Below, piece by piece: positions 1 through 11,031 of a DNA stretch of 35,039 bases. The notes beneath the pieces were generated by a model. It did no database searches. It was not told the DNA's origin and saw nothing but the letters and a program-made list of their open reading frames with translations. The stretch's first letter is position 1. Each line of letters starts with the position of its first letter. The stretch is from assembly GCA_947371775.1 (NCBI GenBank), contig CANBQX010000003.1:1-35039 (forward strand), given 5' to 3'. A program made the position numbers and the translations under genes. This DNA comes from Comamonadaceae bacterium (GTDB lineage: Bacteria > Pseudomonadota > Gammaproteobacteria > Burkholderiales > Burkholderiaceae_C).

Positions 1-824
1 CCAAAGTCGGCGCTGGAGATGCCTGTCAGGTTGGGGCGAATCACCAGGTCTGCATCTTTGAGCTCGAAGGTGTTGATGCTCTTGCCCATGATGGTGAAGG
101 TTTGCAACAAGATCTCCAGCGTACCGCTGGCCGCGCTGGCTTCGGGCGGGCTGGAAATGTCAACGGCAATCACCAGCTCGGCCCCCATTTTTCGGGCGGC
201 ACGCACCGGCACGGGTGAGACGAGTCCGCCGTCTACATATTCGCGCGTGCCCACCTTGACCGGCTGGAACACGGCAGGCACTGCACTGGACGCGCGTACG
301 GCGGTACCCGTGTCGCCTCGCTGAAACACCACTTCATTGCCGCTGTTGAGGTCGGTCGCCACAATGCCCAAAGGAATCGCCATGGCTTCAATGGTTTTTT
401 GGCCCACTTGGGAATTGACATATTTGGCCAGCGCTTCGCCCCGCAACGCACCTCGGGTAAAGATTTGCAGCGTCCAGTCGGCAATCGTGGCCTCTTCCAT
501 GGTCTCGGCGATCTGTTGCAGCTGCGGGCCCGTCTTGCCACTGGCATACAGCGCTGCCACCACGCTTCCTGCGGAGGTACCGGCCACCAGGTTGGGACGG
601 ATGCCTGCTTCTTCGAGCACCTGAATCACGCCCACATGCGCGAAGCCGCGTGCCGCACCGCCACCCAGCGCTAAGCCGATGCGCGGCGGAAGCTTGACCG
701 CTGGTACCGCTTCTGTTGGCAACGCTGACGTCGCCGGCGCAGGTGCCTGGGGCGAACTCGCGCATCCTGCCAGCACCAAGGTCAAGCCCAGCAAGACCCA
801 TCGCTTGCATCTATTTTTCATCAT
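1..824 (-). CDS. Patatin-like phospholipase family lipoprotein (RssA-like), 3' end cut by window edge
   Basis: My minus-strand translation from ATG at 824 reads MMKNRCKRWVLLGLTLVLAGCASSP... (lipobox LAGC), then GLALGGGAARGFAHVGV, GTSAGS and DGGLVSPVPV, the patatin oxyanion, nucleophile and Asp-Gly motifs. No stop in window, so it is absent from the ORF track. Confidence 0.88.
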   Translation of the reverse strand, partial: MMKNRCKRWVLLGLTLVLAGCASSPQAPAPATSALPTEAVPAVKLPPRIGLALGGGAARGFAHVGVIQVLEEAGIRPNLVAGTSAGSVVAALYASGKTGPQLQQIAETMEEATIADWTLQIFTRGALRGEALAKYVNSQVGQKTIEAMAIPLGIVATDLNSGNEVVFQRGDTGTAVRASSAVPAVFQPVKVGTREYVDGGLVSPVPVRAARKMGAELVIAVDISSPPEASAASGTLEILLQTFTIMGKSINTFELKDADLVIRPNLTGISSADF

Positions 825-883
825 CAAAACGCTCCTACCCTGTGCCACAATGAATCTGTCATTCAGTCAATAAGAAAGTACGC

Positions 884-1111
884 ATGTCACGTCCCAGCGT
901 CTGGGCACCCAAGGTCGCTGCCTTGGTGCAATCCGGAAACAGCCAAGCGGCATTGGCGCAAATCAAGGTCGCGCCCACGGTGCGAGACCTGCAACAGCTA
1001 CGGGATTTGCTGGTCAAGCAAAAACTGCTTGCCAGCCACCCCAACGTGGACCATGCCACCGCCGACCAAATTGTCGCTCTTTCCGCGCCCCGCTTGCATC
1101 GGTCGCCCTGA
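884..1111 (+). CDS. Small conserved-looking hypothetical protein (75 aa)
   Basis: Complete ORF with SD-like aagaaag upstream, divergent from the patatin gene and convergent with the next gene across a shared hairpin. Confidence 0.6.
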   Translation: MSRPSVWAPKVAALVQSGNSQAALAQIKVAPTVRDLQQLRDLLVKQKLLASHPNVDHATADQIVALSAPRLHRSP

Positions 1112-1142
1112 GCGAAGCCGATGCCCGGGAGTCAACGGCCAT

Positions 1143-1170
1143 AAAAAAAGGCCCTTGAAGGGCCCTTTTC
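1143..1170 (-). terminator. Intrinsic terminator between convergent genes
   Basis: ggccc-ttgaa-gggcc hairpin with a 7-nt A run on + (T run on minus) and CTTTTC on the other side. Confidence 0.8.
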
Positions 1171-1185
1171 AATCCAGCACGCGAT

Positions 1186-1422
1186 TTACATCGCGGCTTT
1201 TTTCTTGTGCTTGCCTGCCTTGTGCTTCTTGGCACTGACGGTGTGCGCTTTCTTCTTGCCATGCTTCTTGAGCGTCGTCTCGGCCTTGGGTGTGTTGTCC
1301 ACCACGGGCGCGGGTGCCACAGGCGCAGGCGTAATGGGCGCCACAGCGGGTGCGGTTTGCGCGCCAGCCAAAGAAGCAGTCAAAGCAACTGCCAAAGCAG
1401 CGATCAGAGAATTGAATTTCAT
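1186..1422 (-). CDS. Small secreted Ala/Pro- and Lys/His-rich protein (78 aa)
   Basis: MKFNSLIAALAVALTASLAGAQ signal peptide, then TPAPVAPAPV linker and KKHGKKKAHTVSAKKHKAGKHKKK tail. Start at 1422 within the longer tracked ORF. Confidence 0.8.
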   Translation of the reverse strand: MKFNSLIAALAVALTASLAGAQTAPAVAPITPAPVAPAPVVDNTPKAETTLKKHGKKKAHTVSAKKHKAGKHKKKAAM

Positions 1423-1496
1423 TTTTGGAAAATTGGTATCAAAGGTTGACAAACAGAGAACGGCAAGATGGTAGCACGCCGCCCCCTTGACCGAAC

Positions 1497-2588
1497 TCAG
1501 GGCAACATGGCCACGGCACCTTGGTAGCTTGGAGAAGAAACCAGACGCTCCCAGCCCGGCGCGGCGGCTTGTGGCAGGAGCGCCAGCCGCCGCGCTTCGC
1601 TGCGCTCGTCCATGGTCCAAAGGCCGGTCGACTGCGCTTGGGTCAGACCGGCAAGGAGTTCTTCAATGGGCGCAGATCCGTCGGCTTGCGCCAGCGATTG
1701 GTTGCACAAAAGCACCATGTCGCAGCCGGCAGTGAGCGCCGCCAAGGCCGCGTCGGTGTAGCTCAAGGCCCTGCCCTCCAGCACCCTTGCGCCGGCCATG
1801 GACAGGTCGTCGCTGAACACCAGGCCGTCAAAGCCGAGCCGACCCCGCAAAATATCTTGCAGCCAAATCTTGGAAAAGCCGGCCGGGCGGCTGTCCACCT
1901 TGGGGTAAATCACATGGGCGGGCATGACGCTTGCGAGGGTCGCGCCCAGCCAATGGTAGGGGGCGGCATCGTCCGCCAAGATGGTTTTGAGACCCCGCTT
2001 GTCCACGGGCACTGCCAAGTGGGAATCGGCTTTGACAAAGCCGTGGCCGGGAAAATGTTTGCCACAACTGGCCATACCGCTTTGCAGCAAGCCGTGCACC
2101 AGGCTTTGCGCCAACAGACTCACCACGCGCGGATCGCGGGCGAAGGCACGGTCACCGATCACGCCACTGGCACCATGGTCCAGGTCCAGCACCGGCGTGA
2201 AGCTGAAGTCCACGCCGCAGGCACGCAACTCGGCACCCAGCACATAGCCGCAGGCCCGGGCCGCGCGAACAGCCTCCATCGGCCCCGCCTGACGCGCCAC
2301 ACTGGGGCCCTCCAGCCACATGGCACCCAAGGTGCGCATGGCAGGCAAATGGGTGAATCCATCGGTTTTGAAACGCTGCACCCGTCCACCCTCGTGGTCC
2401 ACGCAAATCAGCATATCCGGGCGCAATTTTTTGATACTTTTGCACAAGGCGGTGAGTTGGGCGCGGCTTTCCCAGTTGCGCCCAAACAAAATCAATCCGC
2501 CCACCAGCGGGTGGCGCAGGCGTTTGCGGTCAAGCGCCGTGAGCGCGGTGCCTGCGATGTCAATGACCAAAGGGGCGTGGGTCGTCAT
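1497..2588 (-). CDS. nagZ: Beta-N-acetylhexosaminidase (GH3)
   Basis: Full-length ORF with [21 protein letters not shown] and FSDDLSM motifs of NagZ. Confidence 0.96.
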   Translation of the reverse strand: MTTHAPLVIDIAGTALTALDRKRLRHPLVGGLILFGRNWESRAQLTALCKSIKKLRPDMLICVDHEGGRVQRFKTDGFTHLPAMRTLGAMWLEGPSVARQAGPMEAVRAARACGYVLGAELRACGVDFSFTPVLDLDHGASGVIGDRAFARDPRVVSLLAQSLVHGLLQSGMASCGKHFPGHGFVKADSHLAVPVDKRGLKTILADDAAPYHWLGATLASVMPAHVIYPKVDSRPAGFSKIWLQDILRGRLGFDGLVFSDDLSMAGARVLEGRALSYTDAALAALTAGCDMVLLCNQSLAQADGSAPIEELLAGLTQAQSTGLWTMDERSEARRLALLPQAAAPGWERLVSSPSYQGAVAMLP

Positions 2589-2983
2589 AGAGCTGCCGTT
2601 TCAACGATACAAAAACTCACGGCGTAATCGGTTTCGTCACTCAGGCTCAGTTGTGCGCGCAGCCCTTTGGTTTCGAACCAGGTTTTCAGCGCACCATGCA
2701 ATACCACCACGGGCGCGCCGCTGGCCTGGTTGGCAATTTCGCACAAGCGCCAGGTCATGGGCATGCGCATACCCAGACCCACCGCTTTGCTGAACGCTTC
2801 TTTGGCGCTGAAACGCGTCGCCAGGTAGCGCACGCCGCGCTCGGGCCAACGCGCACCCCGCGCTTTCCAAGTGGCCAATTCATTGGCAGACAACACCTTG
2901 GCCGCAAAGCGCTCGCCATGGCGCTCCAGGCTGGCGCGGATGCGCCGGATGTCACACACATCGGTGCCCACGCCGTAGATCAT
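2585..2983 (-). CDS. acpS: Holo-[acyl-carrier-protein] synthase
   Basis: [15 protein letters not shown]... and [13 protein letters not shown] motifs. Internal ATG at 2983 chosen; 4-nt overlap with nagZ. Confidence 0.96.
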   Translation of the reverse strand: MIYGVGTDVCDIRRIRASLERHGERFAAKVLSANELATWKARGARWPERGVRYLATRFSAKEAFSKAVGLGMRMPMTWRLCEIANQASGAPVVVLHGALKTWFETKGLRAQLSLSDETDYAVSFCIVETAAL

Positions 2984-3738
2984 GGCTTCAAACAAGCCAA
3001 GTACGCCTGCACGGCAGCGGCGTAGCCCTGCTCCAGCGCATCGCCGATCAAGGCGTGGCCGATGGAGACTTCGCACAGGCCCGGCACCTGCTGTGCAAAG
3101 GCGCGCAGGTTGTGCAAATTGAGGTCGTGCCCCGCGTTCACGCCCAGGCCTGCGTCCAGCGCAGCCTGCGCCGCTGCAGCAAAGCGCGCCAACTGGGCGG
3201 CTTGCTCCGCCTGGCCCCAGGCGGCCGCGTAAGGCTCGGTGTACAGCTCCACCCGGTCGGCTCCCACCTGGCGGGCGGCGGCCATGGCGCTGGGGTCTGC
3301 ATCCATAAAGAGGCTCACGCGCAAGCCCCAAGCGTGGCATTGGTCGATCGCGGGACGCAGGCGCTCTGCATCCTGCGCAAAGCTCCAGCCATGGTCGCTG
3401 GTGAACTGCCCTTCGCCATCGGGCACAAAAGTGACCTGGTGCACCGGCAGCTTGCGCGCAATGAGGTCGCCCACGCAGTCGATCAGGTTGTGAAACGGAT
3501 TGCCTTCGATATTGAATTCGCGGTCAGGCCAGGCCTGCATGAGCTGCGCCAGCTCTAAGACATCGCTGGCGCGGATATGGCGCGCGTCGGGGCGGGGATG
3601 CACGGTGATGCCGGAGGCGCCTGCCTGCAAACACAGGGTCGCTGCGCGCGTCACGCTGGGAATGCCCAGATGGCGGGTATTGCGTACCAGTGCGACCTTG
3701 TTGAGGTTGACGGACAGTGCGGTGGAAGGTGTCTTCAT
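2980..3738 (-). CDS. pdxJ: Pyridoxine 5'-phosphate synthase
   Basis: [26 protein letters not shown] and [12 protein letters not shown] motifs of PdxJ. Confidence 0.97.
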   Translation of the reverse strand: MKTPSTALSVNLNKVALVRNTRHLGIPSVTRAATLCLQAGASGITVHPRPDARHIRASDVLELAQLMQAWPDREFNIEGNPFHNLIDCVGDLIARKLPVHQVTFVPDGEGQFTSDHGWSFAQDAERLRPAIDQCHAWGLRVSLFMDADPSAMAAARQVGADRVELYTEPYAAAWGQAEQAAQLARFAAAAQAALDAGLGVNAGHDLNLHNLRAFAQQVPGLCEVSIGHALIGDALEQGYAAAVQAYLACLKP

Positions 3739-3756
3739 GGCGGCAGCTTGGGCCCG

Positions 3757-4506
3757 TTAGAGGGACTGGATGTCGATCATCATCTGGCGGGTGCGCAGGG
3801 TTTTGGTGCCGCAATGGTAGTGCAGCAAAGCACGCAGCTGGGGCTTGAGCTCGGTGCTGAGTTCCGCACAGGCGCGCAAGGTCGTGGTAAACGGCGCATC
3901 CGCCGCCAGTGCGCCTTGTAATTGCGTCCATTGGGCACCGCTCAGGCTGGCACGGTCGTCACTGTGCGCCTGGCGCAAACCGCCTTCGGGTACCAGGATG
4001 TAAGGCGCGCGCGGGTCTAGCGGCGTGAGGGTCATGGTCTGCAGGTCCAGTTGCGGCAGCAAGCCCACCTCGCGCAAAAGCAGCAATTCGTAGCTGCGCA
4101 AGGCGGCCTGCAGCACCTCCCCATGCTGGCTGGCGATCACTTCCACCACCCGGGCATAGACATCAAACAGCGCCGGATGCGGATCGTCGCGCGCCAGCAA
4201 TGTGAGCAGCAGCTCGTTGAGGTAGTAGCCGGAGAGCAAGGCGTCGCCGGTGGGCATGACATGGCCGCCCTGCCACTCGGCACTTTTGAGGCTTCGGATT
4301 TCGGCGTCGCCGCCAAATGCCAGGTGCAGGCGCTGCATGGGCAGCAGGATGGGCCGGAAACTGGAGCTCGGTCGTTTGGCGCCTTTGGCCACCAGCGCGA
4401 TACGACCGTGGTGGCGGGTAAACACCTCGACGATCAGGCTGGACTCGCTCCAGTCGTAGCGATGCAGCACATATGCCGGCTCGTCTGCGATGCGCCGGGT
4501 GGCCAT
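3757..4506 (-). CDS. recO: DNA repair protein RecO
   Basis: RecO-like N-terminal OB fold ([35 protein letters not shown]), located between pdxJ and era. Confidence 0.95.
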   Translation of the reverse strand: MATRRIADEPAYVLHRYDWSESSLIVEVFTRHHGRIALVAKGAKRPSSSFRPILLPMQRLHLAFGGDAEIRSLKSAEWQGGHVMPTGDALLSGYYLNELLLTLLARDDPHPALFDVYARVVEVIASQHGEVLQAALRSYELLLLREVGLLPQLDLQTMTLTPLDPRAPYILVPEGGLRQAHSDDRASLSGAQWTQLQGALAADAPFTTTLRACAELSTELKPQLRALLHYHCGTKTLRTRQMMIDIQSL

Positions 4507-5559
4507 TTACTCGTAGCCGAAGGACCGCACGCGGGCTTCGTCGTCGGCCCAACCGGAACGCACCTTGACCCACATTTCAATAAAGACCTTGGCATCCAAC
4601 AGCTTCTCGAGCTCCACGCGGGTTTCCATGCCAATGCGCTTGATGCGCTCGCCTTTGTCGCCGATCACCATGGCTTTGTGCCCGTCGCGCTCCACCACGA
4701 TGGTGGCCGCGATGCGCAAGAGACGCTTTTGTTTGCCCCGCCCGGGTTCTTCCTCAAACTTGTCGATCACCACGGTGGAGGTGTAGGGCAGCTCATCACC
4801 GGTTAAGCGAAATAATTTTTCACGCACCGTCTCGCTGGCCAGAAATTTTTCGCTGCGGTCGGTGAGCTCGTCCTCGGCGTACCACCAGGCTTGCTCGGGC
4901 AGGTATTTTTCGCAGATGCCCAGCATGCGCTCAATGTCTTTGGCGTTTTTGGCCGACATGGGCACAAATTCAGCAAAGGCGTGCCGCTGCTGCATCTCTT
5001 GCAACCAGGGGGCGATGTCGGCGCGGCGGTTGACTTGGTCGAGCTTGTTGGCGACCAAGAGCGTGGGCACGTTTTTGCTCAGCAAAGCCAGCACTTTGGC
5101 ATCGGCTTGGTTGAACATGCCTGCTTCCACCACGAACAAGATCAGGTCCACGTCACCCACCGCACCCATGACGGTTTTGTTGAGCGAGCGGTTGAGCGCG
5201 TTGTTGTGCCGGGTTTGAAAACCGGGCGTGTCCACAAACACAAACTGGGTTGCACCCCGCGTGTGAATACCGGTGATGCGGTGGCGCGTGGTTTGGGCCT
5301 TGCGCGAGGTGATGCTGATTTTTTGCCCGACCAGGGCATTCATCAGCGTCGACTTGCCCACATTGGGCTTGCCAACAATGGCAACCAACCCACAACGCTC
5401 ACCAGCCTGCGCGGCCACACCCGTTGCCGCGCGCGGCGTGGTTTTCAGCAAGCCTTCGAGCATGCTGTCCAGGTCAGCACCATCGTCGATGCGGGGAACT
5501 ACTGCGGTGGCGGGCAGAACGGAGGCGGAATTCTTCGGCGTTGTTTTTTTATTTGGCAT
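4507..5559 (-). CDS. era: GTPase Era with N-terminal extension
   Basis: GKPNVGKST (G1), DTPG (G3), NKLD (G4) and C-terminal KH domain ([13 protein letters not shown]). ATG at 5559 chosen within the longer open frame. Confidence 0.94.
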   Translation of the reverse strand: MPNKKTTPKNSASVLPATAVVPRIDDGADLDSMLEGLLKTTPRAATGVAAQAGERCGLVAIVGKPNVGKSTLMNALVGQKISITSRKAQTTRHRITGIHTRGATQFVFVDTPGFQTRHNNALNRSLNKTVMGAVGDVDLILFVVEAGMFNQADAKVLALLSKNVPTLLVANKLDQVNRRADIAPWLQEMQQRHAFAEFVPMSAKNAKDIERMLGICEKYLPEQAWWYAEDELTDRSEKFLASETVREKLFRLTGDELPYTSTVVIDKFEEEPGRGKQKRLLRIAATIVVERDGHKAMVIGDKGERIKRIGMETRVELEKLLDAKVFIEMWVKVRSGWADDEARVRSFGYE

Positions 5560-6241
5560 GGTCAACCTTGGTGTGAATGGTGTGCAGCATGGCGGCGGCA
5601 GCGGCTTGTTCTGCGGCGCGGCGAGAGCCGCCAATGCCGCGCTCTGACAAGTGCAGCTCCGCGATGTCGCAGGCCACGTCAAAACTTTGCTGGTGTGCCG
5701 CACCCATGACGGCAACGACCCGGTATTCCGGCAGTTTGTATCTGCGCCCCTGCAGCCACTCTTGCAGTTCGGTCTTGGCGTCTTTGCCGATGGCGTCCAT
5801 CTGTGGATTGACGTCCACCGCTTCAAACAAGCGCTGTACGAGTGCCTGCGCCGTGGCATAACCCGCGTCCAGGTAGACGGCGCCGATGATGGCCTCCAGT
5901 GCATCCGCCAGGATCGAGGGGCGCTTGGGGCCACCCGAGCGCATCTCACCCTCGCCCAATTTCAGCAAGCGGGGCAAGCCCAAATCGACCGCCAGTTTGT
6001 GCAGCGTGTCTTGGCGCACCAGGTTGGCACGCACGCGGGACAAATCACCCTCGGGCAATGCGCTCAATCGCAGGTAAAGCAGGTCGGACACGGCCAGATT
6101 CAGCACCGAGTCGCCGAGAAATTCCAGGCGTTCGTAGTGGTCCACCGAGAAGCTGCGGTGCGTCAACGCCCGCGTCAGCAATGCCGGGTTTTGGAATTCG
6201 TGCTGCAGCTTGAGCTGCAGCTGTTGCATGTCGTGGTTCAA
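5549..6241 (-). CDS. rnc: Ribonuclease III
   Basis: RNase III signature [13 protein letters not shown] plus C-terminal dsRBD; overlaps era by 11 nt. Confidence 0.97.
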   Translation of the reverse strand: MNHDMQQLQLKLQHEFQNPALLTRALTHRSFSVDHYERLEFLGDSVLNLAVSDLLYLRLSALPEGDLSRVRANLVRQDTLHKLAVDLGLPRLLKLGEGEMRSGGPKRPSILADALEAIIGAVYLDAGYATAQALVQRLFEAVDVNPQMDAIGKDAKTELQEWLQGRRYKLPEYRVVAVMGAAHQQSFDVACDIAELHLSERGIGGSRRAAEQAAAAAMLHTIHTKVDHAK

Positions 6242-6247
6242 ACCAAT

Positions 6248-7216
6248 TTAGTGGAAGGACCCTATGCGCTTGAGGCTGCCAAAGTTCATCCACACAAAAA
6301 ATGCTTTGCCCACAATGTTTTTCTCAGGCACAAAACCCCAATACCGCGAATCCAGCGAGTTGTCGCGGTTGTCACCCATCATGAAGTAGCTGCCCTCGGG
6401 TACCTTGCAGGTCACGCCTTCAACGGTGTAGTTGCAGGCTTCCGATCCCGGGAAACGGTCGATACCGGGCACAAAGGCGGGCCTATCGTCATCGTTGAGC
6501 AATCGGTGGGGCTGGTCACCCAGCTTTTCCTCGTACTGCTTGAAGTAACGCATCGCATCTTCGTCAAAAAACTCGGGCACGGCCTGGGTTTCAATCACCT
6601 GCCCGTTGATGGTCAAGCGCTTGTTCAAGTACGCCACCGTATCGCCTGGCAGCCCCACCACACGCTTGATGTAGTCCAGGCTGGGTTTGGGCGGATAGCG
6701 GAACACCATCACGTCGCCGCGCTGGGGTTTGTTGCCTTCCGTGATTTTTGCATTCACGACCGGCAGGCGCAGTCCGTAATGGAACTTGTTGACCAATATA
6801 AGGTCGCCCACCAGCAAGGTTGGAATCATGGAGCCCGATGGAATTTTGAAGGGCTCGACGATAAAAGAGCGCAAGAAAAACACGGAGATGATCACCGGGA
6901 AAAGTCCTGCGGTCCAATCCAGCCACCAAGGCTGGGCCAGGATGTTGGCCTTGGCCTGCGCCACACTGCTGTCCACTTGGGTGATACCTTGTTTTGCGAG
7001 ATCAGCTCGGCGCTGTGCATCCGCCGCCTCCAGCCGTTGTGCGGCGGCCTGGCGTACTGGCAAAAAGTAATAGCGCTCGGCCAGCCAGTACAGGCCCGTG
7101 ACCACGCTCGCAACGAACAAGAGCAAAGCAAAATTGCCGTCAAGGTAGCCGGTGTACCAGGCGCCTGCGTAAGCCACAAACGCGGCCAAGACCAAAGAGG
7201 TGAGCGCTTGCATCAA
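6248..7216 (-). CDS. lepB: Signal peptidase I
   Basis: [26 protein letters not shown] and [18 protein letters not shown] motifs; N-terminal TM segments. Confidence 0.97.
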   Translation of the reverse strand: MMQALTSLVLAAFVAYAGAWYTGYLDGNFALLLFVASVVTGLYWLAERYYFLPVRQAAAQRLEAADAQRRADLAKQGITQVDSSVAQAKANILAQPWWLDWTAGLFPVIISVFFLRSFIVEPFKIPSGSMIPTLLVGDLILVNKFHYGLRLPVVNAKITEGNKPQRGDVMVFRYPPKPSLDYIKRVVGLPGDTVAYLNKRLTINGQVIETQAVPEFFDEDAMRYFKQYEEKLGDQPHRLLNDDDRPAFVPGIDRFPGSEACNYTVEGVTCKVPEGSYFMMGDNRDNSLDSRYWGFVPEKNIVGKAFFVWMNFGSLKRIGSFH

Positions 7217-9027
7217 TCTTCCACCTGCAATATCGCCAAAAATGCCTCTTGCGGCACTTCAACAGAGCCAATTTGTTTCATGCGTTTTTTACCTGCTTTT
7301 TGCTTCTCAAGGAGCTTCTTCTTGCGCGAAATATCACCGCCGTAGCACTTGGCCAGCACGTTCTTTCGCAAGGCCTTGATTGTCTCACGGGCAATGATGT
7401 TGGCCCCGATCGCTGCCTGAATGGCGACGTCGTACATCTGCCGCGAAATGATCTCACGCATCTTGGCCACCACCGCCCGGCCGCGGTACTGCGATTGCGA
7501 GCGGTGCAGCATGATGGACAGCGCGTCCACTTTCTCGGCGTTCAGCAGAATATCGACCTTGACGACGTCAGCCGCACGGTACTCTTTGAACTCGTAGTCC
7601 ATCGAGGCATAACCCCGACTCACGCTTTTGAGCTTGTCGAAGAAGTCCAGCACAATTTCAGCCAGTGGCATTTCATAGGTCAGCACCACCTGGCGACCCT
7701 TGTAGGCCATGTTCATTTGAATGCCGCGCTTCTGATTCGCCAGCGTCATCACCACACCCACATACTCCTGTGGCATGTACAGGTGCATGGTCACAATCGG
7801 CTCACGGATTTCGGCGGTCTTGCCGATCTCGGGCATCTTGGATGGGTTTTCCACCATCACCACCGTGCCGTCGTTTTTCATGACCTCGTAAATCACGCTG
7901 GGTGCCGTGGTGATCAGGTCCTGGTCAAACTCGCGCTCCAAGCGCTCTTGCACAATTTCCATGTGCAGCAGGCCCAAAAACCCGCACCGGAACCCGAAGC
8001 CCAGCGCCTGCGAGACTTCGGGCTCATAGTGCAGCGAAGCATCATTGAGTTTGAGTTTTTCCAGGGCGTCGCGCAGGGAGTCGTACTCGCTGGCTTCGGT
8101 GGGATACAGACCGGCAAACACCTGGGGTTGAATTTCCTTAAAGCCAGGCAACGCTTCGGTGGCGGTGGCGGCCGCACCCGCAGTACCGGGCTTGATCAAG
8201 GTGACGGTGTCGCCCACTTTGGCAGCCTGCAGCTCTTTGATCCCCGCAATGATGTAGCCCACCTCACCCGCCTGCAAGAACGGACGCGGCTCGTTGGCGG
8301 GCGTAAACACGCCCAGGTTGTCGGCGTTGTAGGTGGCGCCAGAGGCCATCATCTTGATGCGCTCCCCTTTGGCCAAACGCCCGTCCACCACACGCACCAA
8401 CATCACAACGCCCACGTAGGCATCGAACCAGCTGTCAATGATCATGGCACGCAGGGGGCCGTCAGGATTGCCTTTGGGCGCAGGCACCTTGGCCACAATC
8501 GCTTCCAAAATTTCGTCAATGCCCACGCCCGTCTTGGCGGAGCAAGGAATCGCGTCGGTGGCGTCGATGCCGATGACGTCTTCAATCTCGCTGCGCGCGT
8601 TGTCCAGGTCGGCGTTGGGCAAATCGATTTTGTTCAAAACCGGAAGCACCTCCACACCGAGGTCGAGCGCGGTATAGCAGTTGGCCACCGTCTGCGCTTC
8701 CACGCCCTGGCTGGCATCCACCACCAGCAAGGCGCCCTCACACGCAGACAGGGAGCGGCTGACCTCGTACGAGAAGTCCACGTGACCCGGGGTATCAATC
8801 AGGTTCAGGTTGTAAGTCTGACCGTCCAACGCCTTGTAGTGCAGCGCGGCCGTCTGCGCTTTGATGGTGATACCGCGCTCTTTTTCAATGTCCATGGAGT
8901 CCAGTACCTGGGCCTCCATGTCCCGCGCCTCCAACCCGCCGCAGCGCTGGATCAGCCGGTCCGCGAGCGTGGATTTGCCATGGTCAATGTGCGCAATGAT
9001 GGAAAAATTTCTGATGTGTTGCATCAA
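7213..9027 (-). CDS. lepA: Elongation factor 4 (LepA)
   Basis: 604-aa GTPase beginning [27 protein letters not shown]; LepA C-terminal domain. Confidence 0.98.
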   Translation of the reverse strand: MMQHIRNFSIIAHIDHGKSTLADRLIQRCGGLEARDMEAQVLDSMDIEKERGITIKAQTAALHYKALDGQTYNLNLIDTPGHVDFSYEVSRSLSACEGALLVVDASQGVEAQTVANCYTALDLGVEVLPVLNKIDLPNADLDNARSEIEDVIGIDATDAIPCSAKTGVGIDEILEAIVAKVPAPKGNPDGPLRAMIIDSWFDAYVGVVMLVRVVDGRLAKGERIKMMASGATYNADNLGVFTPANEPRPFLQAGEVGYIIAGIKELQAAKVGDTVTLIKPGTAGAAATATEALPGFKEIQPQVFAGLYPTEASEYDSLRDALEKLKLNDASLHYEPEVSQALGFGFRCGFLGLLHMEIVQERLEREFDQDLITTAPSVIYEVMKNDGTVVMVENPSKMPEIGKTAEIREPIVTMHLYMPQEYVGVVMTLANQKRGIQMNMAYKGRQVVLTYEMPLAEIVLDFFDKLKSVSRGYASMDYEFKEYRAADVVKVDILLNAEKVDALSIMLHRSQSQYRGRAVVAKMREIISRQMYDVAIQAAIGANIIARETIKALRKNVLAKCYGGDISRKKKLLEKQKAGKKRMKQIGSVEVPQEAFLAILQVED

Positions 9028-9067
9028 GCGAAAGCTTCAAAGTAAAAATTGAAAAAGGAGCGGGCAG

Positions 9068-9099
9068 AAAAAAGGGCGCGTTGTTGAATGAACGCGCCC
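9068..9099 (-). terminator. Strong intrinsic terminator 41 nt upstream of lepA
   Basis: On minus: GGGCGCGTT-CATTCAAC-AACGCGCCC followed by TTTTTT; 9-bp perfect stem. Confidence 0.85.
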
Positions 9100-9138
9100 C
9101 AAACCAACCTCATTGGCAACTGCGAAAGCTGGGAGTTC

Positions 9139-9144
9139 ATTGTA
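9139..9144 (-). promoter_or_regulatory. Candidate -10 element TACAAT upstream of the 9068-9099 terminator
   Basis: TACAAT on minus strand, but no good -35 at 16-18 bp spacing. Confidence 0.4.
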
Positions 9145-9454
9145 GGCAAAAAGCGGTTCAAGCGAGGATTGGGTGTCAAGCCGCCCACTCCGCTGAGCGG
9201 TTCAAAAAAGAACTTATTCACAAGCAATCCACATCAAACCCACAGGCCGAGGCCTTCTCGAATGGTGATTTGGCGAAAGGGAGCGCTCCAATTCCGTATG
9301 GTGAGACAGGCTTCTCCGCTTATTACCAATCAACGCGATATTCACCACGCATTCTAACGAAAACATGGAAAGAAATCAGGATTTCACACCTCGATTCGGC
9401 TCTGAATACCCCCGCACAAGGCGGGGCTTTGGCTTGAATCGTCTTCAGTGAACC

Positions 9455-10933
9455 TTAGTTTCCGGGACGGATCACAGCAAACTGAGTCCAGTCACCACGT
9501 CGAAAGAGCACGTTCAGTGACTTCTTCTTGTCGTGTTTGGCCAGCGCCGCCTCTAACTCGCGGGCAGACGCGACCTCGGTATTGCCCACGGCAATAATGA
9601 CATCGCCTTCGCGCAAGCCTGCCCGTGCCGCGCCCTCGGTCGCCGCATCGATACGCACACCCGATTTGACTTTGAGTTCTTTCTTTTGGGCATCTGACAA
9701 ATCACTCACGACCAAGCCGTAGGCCTGCCCGGTCACGCCCTTGGATTTGGTCTCTGGTGCGTCTGCAGCGTTAGAGGACGCAAGGTCAGCTTCAATCTCA
9801 GCAACGGTCACTGCCAGGTCTTTGGTGCTGCCACGGCGAAACACGGTAACAGTGGATCTGGTTCCGGGCTTGATACTGCCGACCACCCGGGGCAAGTCGC
9901 TGGATTTCTCGATCGACTTGCCGTCGAACTTGACAATGATGTCGCCCGCTTGGACGCCCGCTTTGTCAGCGGGTGCTCCGGTTTCGACGCCTGTGACCAA
10001 GGCACCCTGCGCTTTAGGTAATCCCATGGACTCGGCAACTTCTTTGCTAACAGGCCCAATCTGCACGCCAATACGTCCGCGGCTCACGCGCCCTTGCGTG
10101 CGCAACTGCTCGACCACCCGCACTGCCTCGTCCATCGGAATCGCAAATGAGATACCCATGAACCCACCCGAGCGGGAATAAATTTGGCTATTGATACCCA
10201 CGACCTCACCGCGCATATTGATCAGCGGGCCGCCGGAGTTGCCTGGATTGATGGCCACATCGGTTTGAATAAAGGGCAAAAAATCACCGGTGTCGCGTTG
10301 CTTGGCGCTCACGATGCCTGCGGTCACGGTGTTTTCCAGGCCAAAGGGCGAGCCGATGGCCATGACCCATTCGCCCACGCGCAAGCGCCCCACATCACCC
10401 ACCTTGATGGCAGGCAAACCAGTGGCTTCGATCTTCACCAAGGCCACATCGCTGCGCTTATCGGCGCCCAAAATTTTGGCTTTGAACTCGCGCTTGTCGG
10501 TCAATGTGACCAAAACTTCGTCGGCACCCTCCACGACATGGGCGTTGGTCATGATCAAACCGTCCGACGAGAAGATAAAACCCGACCCCACCCCTTTGGG
10601 TTGCTCTTCCTCAGGCCCTTGGCGATTCGGCCGCGGCGCCTGGCGCGGAATACTGGGCATGGGCAGTCCAAACCTCCGGAAAAACTCCAACATTTCATCG
10701 TCTGGCGACGCACCACCCGCACCTCTGGGAGCCACCTTTTCGAGAGTTCGGATATTGACGACCGATGGGCCGACCTGGTCTACGAGATCCGTGAAATCCG
10801 GCAAAGTCCGTACTTGTGCCACGGCACTTTGCACGGGAACAAAAACGGCAATGAGCCCAGCACCGGCCAGTACCGCACAGACCGAGAGATGAGCGAAACG
10901 GCGAATGGGCAAATACTTCCAAGATGTCAGCAT
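9455..10933 (-). CDS. mucD: Do-family periplasmic serine endopeptidase (DegP/MucD-like)
   Basis: Signal-anchor N-terminus, catalytic TNAHVVEGAD and NPGNSGGPL, two PDZ domains. Confidence 0.93.
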   Translation of the reverse strand: MLTSWKYLPIRRFAHLSVCAVLAGAGLIAVFVPVQSAVAQVRTLPDFTDLVDQVGPSVVNIRTLEKVAPRGAGGASPDDEMLEFFRRFGLPMPSIPRQAPRPNRQGPEEEQPKGVGSGFIFSSDGLIMTNAHVVEGADEVLVTLTDKREFKAKILGADKRSDVALVKIEATGLPAIKVGDVGRLRVGEWVMAIGSPFGLENTVTAGIVSAKQRDTGDFLPFIQTDVAINPGNSGGPLINMRGEVVGINSQIYSRSGGFMGISFAIPMDEAVRVVEQLRTQGRVSRGRIGVQIGPVSKEVAESMGLPKAQGALVTGVETGAPADKAGVQAGDIIVKFDGKSIEKSSDLPRVVGSIKPGTRSTVTVFRRGSTKDLAVTVAEIEADLASSNAADAPETKSKGVTGQAYGLVVSDLSDAQKKELKVKSGVRIDAATEGAARAGLREGDVIIAVGNTEVASARELEAALAKHDKKKSLNVLFRRGDWTQFAVIRPGN

Positions 10934-11031
10934 AAAAAATTACCTCTTAGTCGAATTTTGGATACCAGAAATGCAGTGGATCGCGCCTTGATCGGCTGAA
11001 CTGGCTTGCATATGAGGCTGTCGTACATAAC

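Noticed and set aside
9139-9179. TTGACA (9174-9179, minus) paired with TACAAT (9139-9144) as a consensus promoter
   Set aside because: The spacer is 29 bp, far outside 16-18 bp; only the -10 was kept, at low confidence.
9024-9227. 67-aa minus-strand ORF overlapping the lepA start
   Set aside because: No domain and no clear SD, and it runs through the terminator hairpin; unlikely to be coding.
9409-9427. Hairpin CCCCGC-ACAAG-GCGGGG just after mucD as an intrinsic terminator
   Set aside because: The stem is good but the following T tract is weak on both strands, so I did not list it as a terminator.
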